Below are positions 27,099 to 36,742 of a stretch of DNA of 64,000 nucleotides, piece by piece (positions within the stretch are counted from its first letter, which is position 1; every line of letters begins with the position of its first letter). Source of the stretch: an uncultured Lachnospiraceae bacterium (lineage in GTDB: Bacteria; Bacillota; Clostridia; Lachnospirales; Lachnospiraceae). The notes beneath the pieces are model-generated. The model was given only the letters and a program-made list of their open reading frames with translations, was not told where the DNA came from and did no database searches. A program made the position numbers and the translations under genes. The stretch spans positions 62,001 to 126,000 of the forward strand of contig CAJUEW010000002.1 of assembly GCA_910585465.1 (NCBI GenBank). The letters run 5' to 3'.

Positions 27099-27624
27099 AC
27101 TGACGATACTGCGTGTGCTGATGATACCGTTTTTTGTACTGTTTGCATTAGTGGATTTAATTCCGGGATATAGTAAATATATTGCGGTGACACTTTTTGT
27201 GATAGCCAGCCTGACGGATTTGCTGGACGGAAAGATTGCAAGAAAGTACAATTTGGTGACAAATTTCGGAAAATTTATGGATCCGCTGGCGGATAAGCTG
27301 CTGGTCTGCGCGGCTCTTATCTGTCTGGTGTCAACCGATAAGCTTCCGGCATGGATAGTGATAGTGATTATAAGCAGGGAATTCATCATCAGCGGCTTCC
27401 GCTTAGTGGCATCAGACAACGGAGTCGTGATTGCGGCCAGCTACTGGGGAAAATTTAAGACAACCTTCCAGATGCTGATGATCATTATACTGTTTTTGGA
27501 TTTTGGCGGAGTCTTTGACTGGCTGGGACAGCTTCTGATCTGGATTTCCCTGGCGCTGACGATCATTTCTCTGGTTGATTATCTTATTAAAAATAAACAT
27601 GTAATTCTGGAGGGAAGTATTTAA
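27082..27624 (+). CDS. pgsA: CDP-diacylglycerol-glycerol-3-phosphate 3-phosphatidyltransferase
   Basis: The ATG at 27082 follows AGGAGA and gives 180 residues, overlapping rimO by 17 bases. The CDP-alcohol phosphotransferase signature D-G-x2-A-R-x8-G-x3-D-x3-D is intact: LLDGKIARKY followed by GKFMDPLADK. About five membrane helices are visible. It makes phosphatidylglycerophosphate, the committed step to phosphatidylglycerol and cardiolipin, at the inner membrane. Confidence 0.95.
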   Translation: MNLPNKLTILRVLMIPFFVLFALVDLIPGYSKYIAVTLFVIASLTDLLDGKIARKYNLVTNFGKFMDPLADKLLVCAALICLVSTDKLPAWIVIVIISREFIISGFRLVASDNGVVIAASYWGKFKTTFQMLMIIILFLDFGGVFDWLGQLLIWISLALTIISLVDYLIKNKHVILEGSI

Positions 27625-27626
27625 AA

Positions 27627-28373
27627 ATGGAAAATGAGGTACAGAGTTATTCTTATTCAAAGACAGTGAAAATTTGCGGCATGGAAGAGGAAGAGGTGCA
27701 AAGGCAGCTTCAGGATCTGCTGACTGAACAGAATAAGCTGGTAGTGATGTTCCAGTCCGTACCCGGAGAGGTGAATATCCGTATCTCTGCCCAGTCAGAG
27801 AAAGAGGAGGAAGCCAAAGACAGGGTGAAAAGCGTGGTACGGGAGCTGAAGATCCGTCTGGGAAGCTGCATTTATACGACAAATCCTAAGGTGACCCTGG
27901 AAGAAACCATTATCCAGCTTCTGAAGGAACAGGAACTGACGCTTACAACCGTGGAATCCTGTACAGGAGGGATGCTGAGTGCACGTCTTACAAATGTGGC
28001 AGGGGTGTCGGCAGTGTTTAAGCAGGGATTTATCACCTATTCCAATAAGGCGAAGAGGAAATTTGTGGGTGTGAAAAAGATGACGCTGAAAAAGTATACA
28101 GCAGTAAGCGAACAGACTGCCTGGGAGATGGCCCGGGGAGGAGCGATTCTCACAAATTCGGATGTCTGTGTGAGCGTAACCGGATATGCCGGTCCGGACG
28201 GAGGAGAGGACGGGCAGCCGGTAGGGCTGGTTTATATTGGCTGTAATGTAAAAGGCCGGATTGAAGTGGAGGAATTTCATTTCAGCGGAGACCGCAGGGA
28301 GATCCGGGAGCTGGCAGTTGTAAAGGCGCTGACGCTTCTGCGCAGATGTATCCTGGAAAATTATCAGATATAA
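27627..28373 (+). CDS. CinA-like nicotinamide-nucleotide amidohydrolase without the N-terminal domain
   Basis: This 248-residue protein matches the C-terminal half of CinA. It has a linker/KH-like region (about residues 10-85) and then the PncC amidase domain with the signature TVESCTGGMLSARLTNVAG and SVTGYAGPDGG. The MoCF-like N-terminal pyrophosphatase domain of full CinA (about 410 residues) is missing. The start has no sign of truncation, because pgsA ends only three bases before. It likely deamidates NMN in pyridine nucleotide recycling. Confidence 0.87.
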   Translation: MENEVQSYSYSKTVKICGMEEEEVQRQLQDLLTEQNKLVVMFQSVPGEVNIRISAQSEKEEEAKDRVKSVVRELKIRLGSCIYTTNPKVTLEETIIQLLKEQELTLTTVESCTGGMLSARLTNVAGVSAVFKQGFITYSNKAKRKFVGVKKMTLKKYTAVSEQTAWEMARGGAILTNSDVCVSVTGYAGPDGGEDGQPVGLVYIGCNVKGRIEVEEFHFSGDRREIRELAVVKALTLLRRCILENYQI

Positions 28374-28398
28374 AGGGAGAGCGGAGGCAGGGATTTTC

Positions 28399-28887
28399 AT
28401 GAGGTATCACAACATTACAAAAACAGATATGCTGAACGGAGATGGCCTTCGGGTTGTGCTCTGGCTTGCCGGATGCTCTCACCACTGCAGGAACTGCCAG
28501 AATCCGATTACCTGGGATCCGGAAGGAGGACTTCCTTTTGACGAGGATGCCAGACAGGAAATTTTTGAAGAGCTGGATAAGGAGTATATCAGCGGAATCA
28601 CCTTCAGCGGCGGGGATCCTCTTTATACAGGGACAAGAGACGGACTTCTGGAGCTGGTAAAAGAGATCAGGACAAAATACCCGGAGAAGACAGTCTGGCT
28701 TTATACAGGTTATCTCTGGGAGGAAATCTGCAACCTGGAGCTGATGCTCTATGTGGATGTGGTGGTGGACGGAAGATTTGTAGAAGAACTGAAGGATAAT
28801 AATCTTCCGTGGAGGGGAAGCTCCAATCAAAAGGTGATAGACGTGAAAATGTCCCGGGAATTAGGAAAAACAGTTCTGTATGAATAG
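28399..28887 (+). CDS. nrdG: Anaerobic ribonucleotide reductase activating protein
   Basis: This 162-residue radical SAM enzyme installs the glycyl radical on NrdD. The iron-sulfur motif is C26-SHH-C30-RN-C33, followed by the NrdG-typical NPITWDP and TFSGGDPLY stretches. Length is normal. The class III reductase gene nrdD, its usual neighbour, is not in the window. This fits an obligate anaerobe and suggests nrdD is elsewhere. Confidence 0.92.
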   Translation: MRYHNITKTDMLNGDGLRVVLWLAGCSHHCRNCQNPITWDPEGGLPFDEDARQEIFEELDKEYISGITFSGGDPLYTGTRDGLLELVKEIRTKYPEKTVWLYTGYLWEEICNLELMLYVDVVVDGRFVEELKDNNLPWRGSSNQKVIDVKMSRELGKTVLYE

Positions 28888-28918
28888 GGAATGACTTAAG
28901 ATATGGGAGGGAGCAGTC

Positions 28919-30463
28919 ATGGCATGCACAATGTTTGCTGCAATTGATGTGGGAAGCTATGAGGTAAATCTGAAAATTTATGAGCTTTCAGCCAGAAAGG
29001 GAATCCGGGCGGTAAATCATGTGAGACACCGGATGGAGCTTGGAAAGGACGCATATGCAACCGGCAGAATTGGAACGGAGCTGGTAGATGAACTGTGCAG
29101 AGTCCTTCAGGACTTTCAGAGAATTATGAAGGAATTCGGAGTGGAAGAATACCGTGCCTGCGCAACAAGCGCGATTCGGGAAACGAGAAATAATCTTGTG
29201 CTTCTGGACCGGATCTATTTAAAAACAGGTATCCGTCTGGAAGTGCTCAGCAATTCGGAGCAGCGCTTTATCGGATATAAATCGATTGCTTTTAATTCCG
29301 AGAGGTTTCAGGAAATCATTGAAAAGGGAACCGCTATCGTGGATGTGGGGGGCGGAAGCATTCAATTATCCCTGTATGATAAGGACAACCTGGTAACGAC
29401 GCAGAATATCCGTCTTGGCACTCTGCGTCTGAGAGAACGTCTGGCGGATGTGGCCGAGAGGACTGTCCGGTATGCGGCTGTCATTGAGGAGCTTTTGAAT
29501 AATGAAATGCGCACTTACCGGAGGCTGTATCTGAAGGAACGGAATATCCGTTATTTACTGCTGGTTGGAAATTATATTCAATACATTAACAAGTATATTC
29601 ACAGGGACCATGAGGTCAATCAGATTACCAAGGAGGAGTTTATTACCTTTTATGATGAGTTTATCCAGAAGGGACAGACGGCAATGGCTTCTGAGCTTGG
29701 AATATCCACGGAGAACAGCTCCCTGCTGCTGCCCACACTGGTTATCTATAAAAGGCTTCTGGAAGAGACGGGCGCTGAGAATGTGGTGATTCTTGGTATG
29801 GACCTGGGGGATGGTCTGGCCTTTGATTTTGCAGAGCGGAAAAAGATTTTAAGGCCCCAGCATAATTTTGAGAATGATATTATTGAAGCTGCGAGAAATA
29901 TCGCAAAGCGCTATCATACGAACCGGAGCCATACGATGACGATGGAGAAGAATGCTCTTGTTATCTATGACAAAACAAAGTCTGTTCACGGGCTGGGGAA
30001 ACGGGAGCGGCTGCTTCTTCGGATTGCAGTCCTTCTGCATGACTGCGGTAAATATATCAATATGGCCCAATCCTCAGAATGCTCCTATAATATTATCATG
30101 GCCACGGAGATCATCGGCCTGTCCCACGCGGAACGGGAGATTGTGGCAAATGTGGTGCGGTTTAACAGCGGAAATATTCTTCCGTTTGAGGAGCTGGCCA
30201 TATCTTCTATTCTGGAGCGCAGTGAATATATGACGGTCGTAAAGCTGACCGCAATTCTTCGGGTTGCCAATGCTCTGGATCGGAGCCATAAACAGAAGAT
30301 TAAGGATATCCATGTCAATATAAAGGATAACCATACGATGCAGATTCTGGTGGATACGACAGAGGATCTGACGCTGGAGCAGGCGCTGTTTATGGAAAAA
30401 TCAGGATTTTTTGAGGATGTGTTCAGCATCAGGCCGATTTTAAAGGCTAAGAAATTACATTAG
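28919..30463 (+). CDS. ppx: Ppx/GppA phosphatase with HD domain
   Basis: This 514-residue protein is an exopolyphosphatase/pppGpp phosphatase-family enzyme. Its N-terminal actin-like fold has AAIDVGSYEVNLKI and the second phosphate loop IVDVGGGSIQLSLYD. The C-terminal HD domain carries H374-D375 in LLHDCGKYIN. It is followed 13 bases later by ppk1, so breakdown and synthesis of polyphosphate are encoded together. Exopolyphosphatase is favoured over GppA because of the ppk1 partner; this is inference. Confidence 0.9.
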   Translation: MACTMFAAIDVGSYEVNLKIYELSARKGIRAVNHVRHRMELGKDAYATGRIGTELVDELCRVLQDFQRIMKEFGVEEYRACATSAIRETRNNLVLLDRIYLKTGIRLEVLSNSEQRFIGYKSIAFNSERFQEIIEKGTAIVDVGGGSIQLSLYDKDNLVTTQNIRLGTLRLRERLADVAERTVRYAAVIEELLNNEMRTYRRLYLKERNIRYLLLVGNYIQYINKYIHRDHEVNQITKEEFITFYDEFIQKGQTAMASELGISTENSSLLLPTLVIYKRLLEETGAENVVILGMDLGDGLAFDFAERKKILRPQHNFENDIIEAARNIAKRYHTNRSHTMTMEKNALVIYDKTKSVHGLGKRERLLLRIAVLLHDCGKYINMAQSSECSYNIIMATEIIGLSHAEREIVANVVRFNSGNILPFEELAISSILERSEYMTVVKLTAILRVANALDRSHKQKIKDIHVNIKDNHTMQILVDTTEDLTLEQALFMEKSGFFEDVFSIRPILKAKKLH

Positions 30464-30476
30464 GGGGGATGTTACT

Positions 30477-32606
30477 GTGAAAAAAGAATTTATGAAACCG
30501 GAATATTTTGAAAACCGGGAACTAAGCTGGCTGGGCTTTGATGAACGCATTTTAGGGGAGGCGAGAGACAAAGGAAACCGGTTGTTTGAACGTCTGAAAT
30601 TCTTAAGCATTACATCCTCCAATCTGGATGAGTTTTTTATGGTCCGGGTTGCTTCTCTGAAGGATATGGTGAATGCGGAATATTCCAAGAAGGATTTTTC
30701 GGGTATGACACCCCAGCAGCAGCTTGACGCAATACATGACAGGGTACACCATTTTGTCAGCTCCCAGTACTCAACCTGGCAGCGTTCCCTTCTTCCGGAG
30801 CTTCTCCAGAGCGGACTGCAGGTGATTGAGGATCATGAGAAATTAAATGAAGAGCAGGGAAGATATGTGGACCAGTATTTTGTGGAGAACGTATATCCGG
30901 TGCTGACCCCCATGGCAGTGGATTCTTCCCGCCCCTTCCCGCTGATTGTGAATAAGACATTGAACCTTGGGGCGTTGCTGAGAAAGAAAAACGAAGAGAA
31001 TGGAGAGCTGGAATTTGCCACTGTACAGGTTCCGGCGGTTCTTCCGAGGATTGTTAGGATCCCTCCGGTAGAAAAGAATGTGAAATCTGTTATTCTTCTG
31101 GAAGAAATTATTGCCAGAAATATGTCTCAGCTTTTTCTCAGCTATGATGTGCTCTGTGTCCACCCGTACCGGATTATGAGAAATGCAGACCTGACCATTG
31201 ATGAGGACGAGGCATCTGATCTTCTGAAGGAGATTCAAAAACAGTTAAAGAAGCGTCAGTGGGGAGAGGTGATCCGTCTGGAGGTGGACGATAAGATGGA
31301 TAAACGCCTTCTGAAGATTCTGAAGAAGGAGTTTGATATCAAAGAGGATTCCATCTACCGGATTGGCGGCCCCCTGGATCTGACGTTTTTAATGAAAATG
31401 TACGGGCTGGAAGGCTTTGATGATTATAAAGAGCCGCGGTACCTTCCTCAGCAGGTGCCGGAGCTGACCGGGCATGCGGATATCTTTGAAGAAATACGTA
31501 AAAAGGACATTCTTCTCCATCATCCGTATCAGACCTTTGATCCGGTGGTGGATTTTATAAAAAAAGCGGCGAAGGATTCTCAGGTGCTTGCAATTAAGCA
31601 GACCTTATACCGTGTCAGCGGCAATTCTCCGATTATCGCGGCGCTTGCCCAGGCAGCGGAGAACGGCAAGCAGGTGTCGGTGCTGGTGGAGCTGAAGGCG
31701 CGCTTTGATGAGGAAAATAATATTGCCTGGGCCAAGATGCTGGAGCGTGCGGGCTGTCATGTGATCTATGGACTGGTGGGACTTAAAACACATAGTAAAA
31801 TTACGCTGGTTGTTCGCCAGGAGGAGGACGGCATCCGCAGATATGTTCATCTGGGAACCGGTAATTATAACGATTCCACGGCAAAGCTTTATACGGATAT
31901 GGGTCTTCTGACCTGTTCGGAGTCTGTCGGAGAGGATGCAACGGCTGTGTTCAATATGCTGTCCGGATATTCGGAGCCGGCAAGCTGGAACAAGCTGTCT
32001 TTGGCGCCCCTGTGGCTCCGGGAGCGTTTCCTGACGATGATTCAGCGGGAGAGCGCCTACGCAAGAAACGGAGAACCGGCGCATATTGTGGCGAAGATGA
32101 ATTCTCTGTGCGATCCGGAGCTGATTGGAGCGCTGTATGAGGCCAACGCCGCAGGAGTGAAGATCGATCTGATTGTCCGCGGCATCTGTTCATTGAAGGT
32201 GGGCATTCCGGGAATCAGCGATCATATCAGCGTACGCTCCATTGTGGGAAGCTTTCTGGAGCATACCCGGATCTATTACTTTTTAAACGGCGGCCAGGAG
32301 GAGGTTTACCTGGCCAGTGCGGACTGGATGCCGAGAAATCTGGATCGCCGGGTGGAAATTCTGTTTCCTGTTGAAAACGAAAATCTGAAAAAAGAGGTTA
32401 TGCATGTGCTGGAGATTCAGCTTCAGGATACTTTAAAGGCGCAGATTAAGCAGGCGGACGGCTCTTATGAAAAAGTGGACCGCAGAGGCAAGCCGGCTCT
32501 TTGTGCCCAGGAATATTTTATGGAGTATGCAAGGAATCTGAATAAGCCCCAGGAGGATATGCTTCACGACCGGGTATTTATTCCGGCGGAACCGGTGGAA
32601 GAGTAA
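30477..32606 (+). CDS. ppk1: Polyphosphate kinase 1
   Basis: This 709-residue enzyme starts at GTG behind AGGGGGG. It polymerises the gamma phosphate of ATP into polyphosphate, and the reaction is reversible. The phospholipase D-like active site has H458 in VHLGTGNYN as the likely phosphohistidine, and the second half-site is around LEHTRIYYFLNGG and ASADWMPRNLDRR. N-terminal NRELSWLGFDERIL is typical. Length is normal. It forms a pair with ppx. Confidence 0.96.
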   Translation: MKKEFMKPEYFENRELSWLGFDERILGEARDKGNRLFERLKFLSITSSNLDEFFMVRVASLKDMVNAEYSKKDFSGMTPQQQLDAIHDRVHHFVSSQYSTWQRSLLPELLQSGLQVIEDHEKLNEEQGRYVDQYFVENVYPVLTPMAVDSSRPFPLIVNKTLNLGALLRKKNEENGELEFATVQVPAVLPRIVRIPPVEKNVKSVILLEEIIARNMSQLFLSYDVLCVHPYRIMRNADLTIDEDEASDLLKEIQKQLKKRQWGEVIRLEVDDKMDKRLLKILKKEFDIKEDSIYRIGGPLDLTFLMKMYGLEGFDDYKEPRYLPQQVPELTGHADIFEEIRKKDILLHHPYQTFDPVVDFIKKAAKDSQVLAIKQTLYRVSGNSPIIAALAQAAENGKQVSVLVELKARFDEENNIAWAKMLERAGCHVIYGLVGLKTHSKITLVVRQEEDGIRRYVHLGTGNYNDSTAKLYTDMGLLTCSESVGEDATAVFNMLSGYSEPASWNKLSLAPLWLRERFLTMIQRESAYARNGEPAHIVAKMNSLCDPELIGALYEANAAGVKIDLIVRGICSLKVGIPGISDHISVRSIVGSFLEHTRIYYFLNGGQEEVYLASADWMPRNLDRRVEILFPVENENLKKEVMHVLEIQLQDTLKAQIKQADGSYEKVDRRGKPALCAQEYFMEYARNLNKPQEDMLHDRVFIPAEPVEE

Positions 32607-32612
32607 ATGATA

Positions 32613-33437
32613 ATGAATAAAAAGGTACTGTTTCTGGATATGGATGGAACAACTCTGGATGATAAATATCGGATATCCGAAGAGAATACAGAAGCTCTCA
32701 GAAAGGTTACGAAAGCAGGTCATGAGGTGGTTATTACAACAGGCAGAACCTATTCCAGCGCAGCCTATCTCAGACAGCATTATGGATTGGATCGAATCGG
32801 ATGCCGCTATATGATTGTCTGCAATGGCGCGGCTATTGTGGATTGTGAAACCGGAGAATTTTTGTTTTCCAGAACGCTTCCTCTGGAGCATGCATATCAT
32901 CTGATTGATGCTGCCAGGAGGGAAGGGGTCTACCTTCATACCTATGCTTCGGATAAGGTTCTGACAGAACGGGACGATGAGAATCTGGCACATTATATCA
33001 GCAGGACCAATATGGAGGTTCTGCTCGTACCGGATTTGAAGGAGGCTCTGAAAGTGCCGCCTTATAAAATGCTGGGAATCAATATACATGAGCAGAAGTC
33101 ACTGCGCCGGTTTATGGATATGCTGTCAGAATGGTGGGAGGATAAAGTGAACATGTATTTTAGCTGTGCGGAATATTTGGAGTTTGTGCCCAGAGGCATC
33201 AGCAAAGGCGCTGCCCTTCGTATATTCTGTGAACGGATGGACATTCCTGTGGAGAATACGGTTGCGGCCGGGGACGAGAATAATGACATCTCTATGATAA
33301 AAGCCGCCGGTGTGGGATGCGCAGTGGCCAATGCGTCAGAGAACGTAAAGGCCGCTGCGGATTATGTGACCGGAAGAGATCACAACCATTCTGCGGCTGC
33401 GGAGATTGCAGAGCGTTTTATGCTGAATAACTGTTAG
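32613..33437 (+). CDS. Cof-type HAD-IIB hydrolase
   Basis: Of two near starts, the ATG at 32613 is nine bases after GGAAGAG and gives 274 residues; one at 32607 sits only three bases after that site. Motif I is FLDMDGTTLDD with D9 and D11, motif II is TTGRT, and motif IV is AAGDENNDISM. Such proteins dephosphorylate sugar phosphates or flavin precursors, but the substrate is not predictable. The stop interleaves with the stop of the convergent germination gene. Confidence 0.9.
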   Translation: MNKKVLFLDMDGTTLDDKYRISEENTEALRKVTKAGHEVVITTGRTYSSAAYLRQHYGLDRIGCRYMIVCNGAAIVDCETGEFLFSRTLPLEHAYHLIDAARREGVYLHTYASDKVLTERDDENLAHYISRTNMEVLLVPDLKEALKVPPYKMLGINIHEQKSLRRFMDMLSEWWEDKVNMYFSCAEYLEFVPRGISKGAALRIFCERMDIPVENTVAAGDENNDISMIKAAGVGCAVANASENVKAAADYVTGRDHNHSAAAEIAERFMLNNC

Positions 33438-34831
33438 AGCTTTACCCGGAATAGCTGCCGCTTTAATGTGTCCCAGTGAAAAGGAATCAGCGGATACAGG
33501 TACTGATGTCCTGAGAAGGTCCGGCATCCAAGCAGACATGCCGCAATAACAGCCAGTCCTCCTACAAAGCCTGCAAGACTGAACCAGCAGGTAAAAAGCA
33601 GAAGAAGAATACGCATAAATTTGATTGCATAATTCAGCTCCACATTGGACTGGGAATAATTGGCAATGGTTACAAATGCCATGTAGAGCATAACTTCGGC
33701 ATTAAACCAGCCGGAATTGACGGCAAATTCTCCGATGACCAGACCGGCGATCACGGAGAGGGGCGTACTGAGCATATCCGGTGTATGGATAGCTGCAAGC
33801 CTCAGACCGTCAATAGCCAGCTCCAGCAGCAGGAACTGCCAGATAAGAGGAATATTTATTGTATCCTGTATTTTGATAAATTCAAAATTTGCCGGAATCC
33901 ATTCCGGGTGCTGCATATAAAGAAGGAACAAAGGTGTCAGAATCAGAGACATGATCATAATCAGGAACCGGGAAAGTCTTAAATAGGTTCCGGTAATAGG
34001 AGGAAAATAATAATCATTTGCTTCCTCTGTAATAGCGAACAGGCTGGTTGGCAGAATGATCGCGGACGGCGAATTATCCACCAGTACTACAATATTTCCT
34101 TCCAGAATGGAGGCGGCGGCCGTGTCCGGCCGTTCTGTCAGATGAAATTTGGGGAAAGGGTTAAACCAATGTCCCGGAAGAAGCAGCTCGGACAGGCTTT
34201 CCTGATTCATAGTCAGCGCATCCACGGAAATGGACTGGATTCGGTTTTTCAGCTTCTGCAGACAGGCCATATCCGCCCGATCCTCCATATAGCAGAGAAC
34301 AATATCGGTTTGTGTACTTTCTCCGGCAGTCTGCATTTCCATGCAGAGCTTTGGAGAACGTATCCTGCGGCGGATTAATGCTGTATTGAAGACTACCGTT
34401 TCCACGAAACCGTCCCTGGAACCGCGGAGGGTCCGGTCCTTCAAAGGTTCCTCCACGCCTCTTGCAGGGTATGTCCGGCAGTCGATGGCAAGACAGCCTG
34501 ACATGCGGGAGAGGAAGAGGCAGGGGACTCCGGACAGCAGATTTTTCAGTACACTGTCCATATCCGTCAGCACCTCGGTTTCAATGTACGGAAGGCTCTG
34601 TACCTGGAACTGCTCCAGAGAAGCCGGCAGATCCTCAGGTTTCAGACTGTAGAAATATTCCAGTATTTTTTCTAAAATATCATCTTTTACAAGCCCGTCA
34701 ATAAAGAACAGGACGGCGTTTCGGTCCGCAATCAGCAGATGCTTTTCCAGAATATCAAAATTCCGGTTTGTGTCAAGAATACGGCGCAGACCGGAAAGAT
34801 TTTCTTCATAATTATCAGATAATTTTTTCAC
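33434..34831 (-). CDS. GerA-family spore germination protein, SpoVAF-like
   Basis: This 465-residue protein starts at GTG. The N-terminal soluble GerA domain (about residues 1-250) contains the family stretch EEPLKDRTLRGSRDGFVETV. It is followed by about five membrane helices, with ILPTSLFAITEEANDYYFPP at the junction. Lack of gerB- and gerC-like partners and overall form fit SpoVAF better than a GerKA nutrient receptor subunit. It marks the organism as an endospore former. Its ribosome site lies in a hairpin. It follows potD by 41 bases with no T-run terminator between, so read-through from the pot operon is possible. Confidence 0.88.
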   Translation of the reverse strand: MKKLSDNYEENLSGLRRILDTNRNFDILEKHLLIADRNAVLFFIDGLVKDDILEKILEYFYSLKPEDLPASLEQFQVQSLPYIETEVLTDMDSVLKNLLSGVPCLFLSRMSGCLAIDCRTYPARGVEEPLKDRTLRGSRDGFVETVVFNTALIRRRIRSPKLCMEMQTAGESTQTDIVLCYMEDRADMACLQKLKNRIQSISVDALTMNQESLSELLLPGHWFNPFPKFHLTERPDTAAASILEGNIVVLVDNSPSAIILPTSLFAITEEANDYYFPPITGTYLRLSRFLIMIMSLILTPLFLLYMQHPEWIPANFEFIKIQDTINIPLIWQFLLLELAIDGLRLAAIHTPDMLSTPLSVIAGLVIGEFAVNSGWFNAEVMLYMAFVTIANYSQSNVELNYAIKFMRILLLLFTCWFSLAGFVGGLAVIAACLLGCRTFSGHQYLYPLIPFHWDTLKRQLFRVKL

Positions 34832-34837
34832 TGTATC

Positions 34838-34864
34838 ACCTCATGGACAGTATGCCCATGAGGT
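34838..34864 (-). promoter_or_regulatory. Hairpin that covers the ribosome site of the germination gene
   Basis: On the minus strand ACCTCATGG pairs perfectly with CCATGAGGT across a nine-base loop. The 3' arm runs into GAGGTGA, the Shine-Dalgarno sequence for the GTG at 34831. There is no T run after the stem, so it is a poor terminator and a better candidate for translational control. Confidence 0.6.
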
Positions 34865-34872
34865 AATGAAAA

Positions 34873-35931
34873 TTATTCGGAAAGCACCTGCTTCCAAAGA
34901 TTGTTATATGCTTCTTCCGCATCCTCCCCAAGATAACGGAAGGTTTCACAGCGGGAGAGCACCTCATTGCCCGGAAACAAAGCTTCATTATTAAGAATGT
35001 CTTGGTCCTCAATTAACTCCAGGGCCCCGGTATTCGGGGTGGAGTAGTAAATGTATTCAAAATTCATCAGGGCAATGTCCGGACGGCACATAAAGTCGAT
35101 CCATTTCTCCGCGTTTTCTTTATTTTTGCAGGTAGAAGGGATACACCAGCAGTCCAGCCATACATTGGAACCCTCCTCAGGCACCACATACTGAAGATTT
35201 TCATTTTCACTTTTACATATGGTTGCTTCCCCGGAGTAAATAACGCCGATGGCGGCCTTCTCTCCGATCATCATATCGCGGACTTCATCGGTAGTATATT
35301 TCAGTACCAGAGGCTTCTGCGCAGAGAGTACGGCGGCGGCCTCCTGAAGCTCCCCGCTGTCTGTGGAATTCAGAGAATACCCGCAGGAAATCAGCGCCGG
35401 GGCAAAGACATCCCGGGGATTGTTCATCATAACAATATTGTCTGCATATTTTTCGTCCCAGAGAGCATTCCAGCTTGTAACCGGTTCCTCCACCATAGTT
35501 TTATTATAGAGAATGCCTACCGTTCCCCACATATAAGGAACTGCATGGGTTGCCTGGGGGTCAAATTCCTTTACGGTCTCCATGTAAGCAGGATCAATAT
35601 TGGAGATATTAGGGATGTTGTCATAATCAAGCTCCAGAAGAAGATCATTGTCCAGCATTTTCTGGATCATATACTCGGACGGACATACTACATCCCAGTC
35701 AGCAGCGCCGTTGGCAATGATAGGGTACATATCCTCGTTCGTATCAAAGGTTTTATAATTGACTTTGATTCCGGTTTCCTCCTCAAACATGTCAATGACA
35801 TCCTCGTCAATGTATTCTCCCCAGTTGTAGACATTCAGTTCTCCGTTTTCCCCGGTGGAAGAGCCTCCGCATCCGGTGGAAACAACGGCCGCCGTCAGAC
35901 AGCCGCACACAAATAAAATTCTTTTTTTCAT
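34873..35931 (-). CDS. potD: Spermidine/putrescine-binding lipoprotein PotD
   Basis: This 352-residue extracellular solute-binding protein has a signal peptide ending at VSTGC (cysteine 21). LNVYNWGEYIDEDVIDMFEE is the polyamine-binding family opening, and PYMWGTVGILYNK and NFEYIYYSTPN are further signature parts. It captures polyamines for PotABC. It is the last transporter gene of the operon, 13 bases after potC. Discrimination between putrescine and spermidine is not possible by eye. Confidence 0.95.
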   Translation of the reverse strand: MKKRILFVCGCLTAAVVSTGCGGSSTGENGELNVYNWGEYIDEDVIDMFEEETGIKVNYKTFDTNEDMYPIIANGAADWDVVCPSEYMIQKMLDNDLLLELDYDNIPNISNIDPAYMETVKEFDPQATHAVPYMWGTVGILYNKTMVEEPVTSWNALWDEKYADNIVMMNNPRDVFAPALISCGYSLNSTDSGELQEAAAVLSAQKPLVLKYTTDEVRDMMIGEKAAIGVIYSGEATICKSENENLQYVVPEEGSNVWLDCWCIPSTCKNKENAEKWIDFMCRPDIALMNFEYIYYSTPNTGALELIEDQDILNNEALFPGNEVLSRCETFRYLGEDAEEAYNNLWKQVLSE

Positions 35932-35944
35932 AACAATCCTCCAT

Positions 35945-36742
35945 TCAGTTTTTATTGTGCGGATTCAGATTCATAAGCAGTAACACAAGAAATACTGCCA
36001 GAAACATCATCGTAGAGAGGGCATACATTTCCGGCTTGATACCTTTGCGAAGCTCGGAATAGATCAGAGTTGACAAGGTATCGGCGCCAAGTCCTTTGAC
36101 AAAATGAGTGATCACAAAATCATCCAGAGACATAGTAAAGGAGAGAAGGAATCCGGACAGCACCCCCGGCATAATATCCGGCAGCACAATCTGGAAAAAA
36201 GCCTGCCGTTCCCCGGCACCTAAGTCCAGGGCAGCCTCATACATGGACATATTGAGCTGTTTCAGCTTCGGCATGACGCTTAAAATAACATAAGGCAGAT
36301 TAAAGGTAATATGTCCGATTAAAACAGTACCGAATCCCATCTCAAAATGAATTCCCGCTTTGGAAAGCAGATCTCCCGCAGTAATAAACAGCAGCATAAA
36401 GGCAATACCGGTTACGATTTCAGCGTTCAGCATAGGAATATTCGCAATGCTTAAACAGATACTTTGTTTCCGTTTTTTCATATGATGGATTGCAATAGCG
36501 GCAGAGGTTCCCAGTATTGTTGCAATGACGGCAGACAGCAGGGCAATCAGCAGCGTGTTGCCTAGAGCGGCAAGAATGGTTTTATTTTCAAAAAGCTTTT
36601 CATACCATTTTAAGGAGAAGCCGCCCCATTTTACAGAGGTTCTGGAATTGTTAAAGGACAATACCATCAAAGTCCCAATGGGCGCATACAAAAAAAGGAC
36701 GATCAGAGCCAGGTAAAATCGGGAAATCCATTTTTTGATCAT
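35945..36742 (-). CDS. potC: Polyamine ABC transporter permease PotC
   Basis: This 265-residue inner-membrane permease has about six helices. The EAA loop that docks on the ATPase reads MYEAALDLGAGERQAFFQIVLPDIMPG. FNNSRTSVKWGGFSLKWYEKL near the N-terminus is typical for PotC/YdcV proteins. It overlaps potB by four bases and works with it as a heterodimer. Confidence 0.95.
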   Translation of the reverse strand: MIKKWISRFYLALIVLFLYAPIGTLMVLSFNNSRTSVKWGGFSLKWYEKLFENKTILAALGNTLLIALLSAVIATILGTSAAIAIHHMKKRKQSICLSIANIPMLNAEIVTGIAFMLLFITAGDLLSKAGIHFEMGFGTVLIGHITFNLPYVILSVMPKLKQLNMSMYEAALDLGAGERQAFFQIVLPDIMPGVLSGFLLSFTMSLDDFVITHFVKGLGADTLSTLIYSELRKGIKPEMYALSTMMFLAVFLVLLLMNLNPHNKN

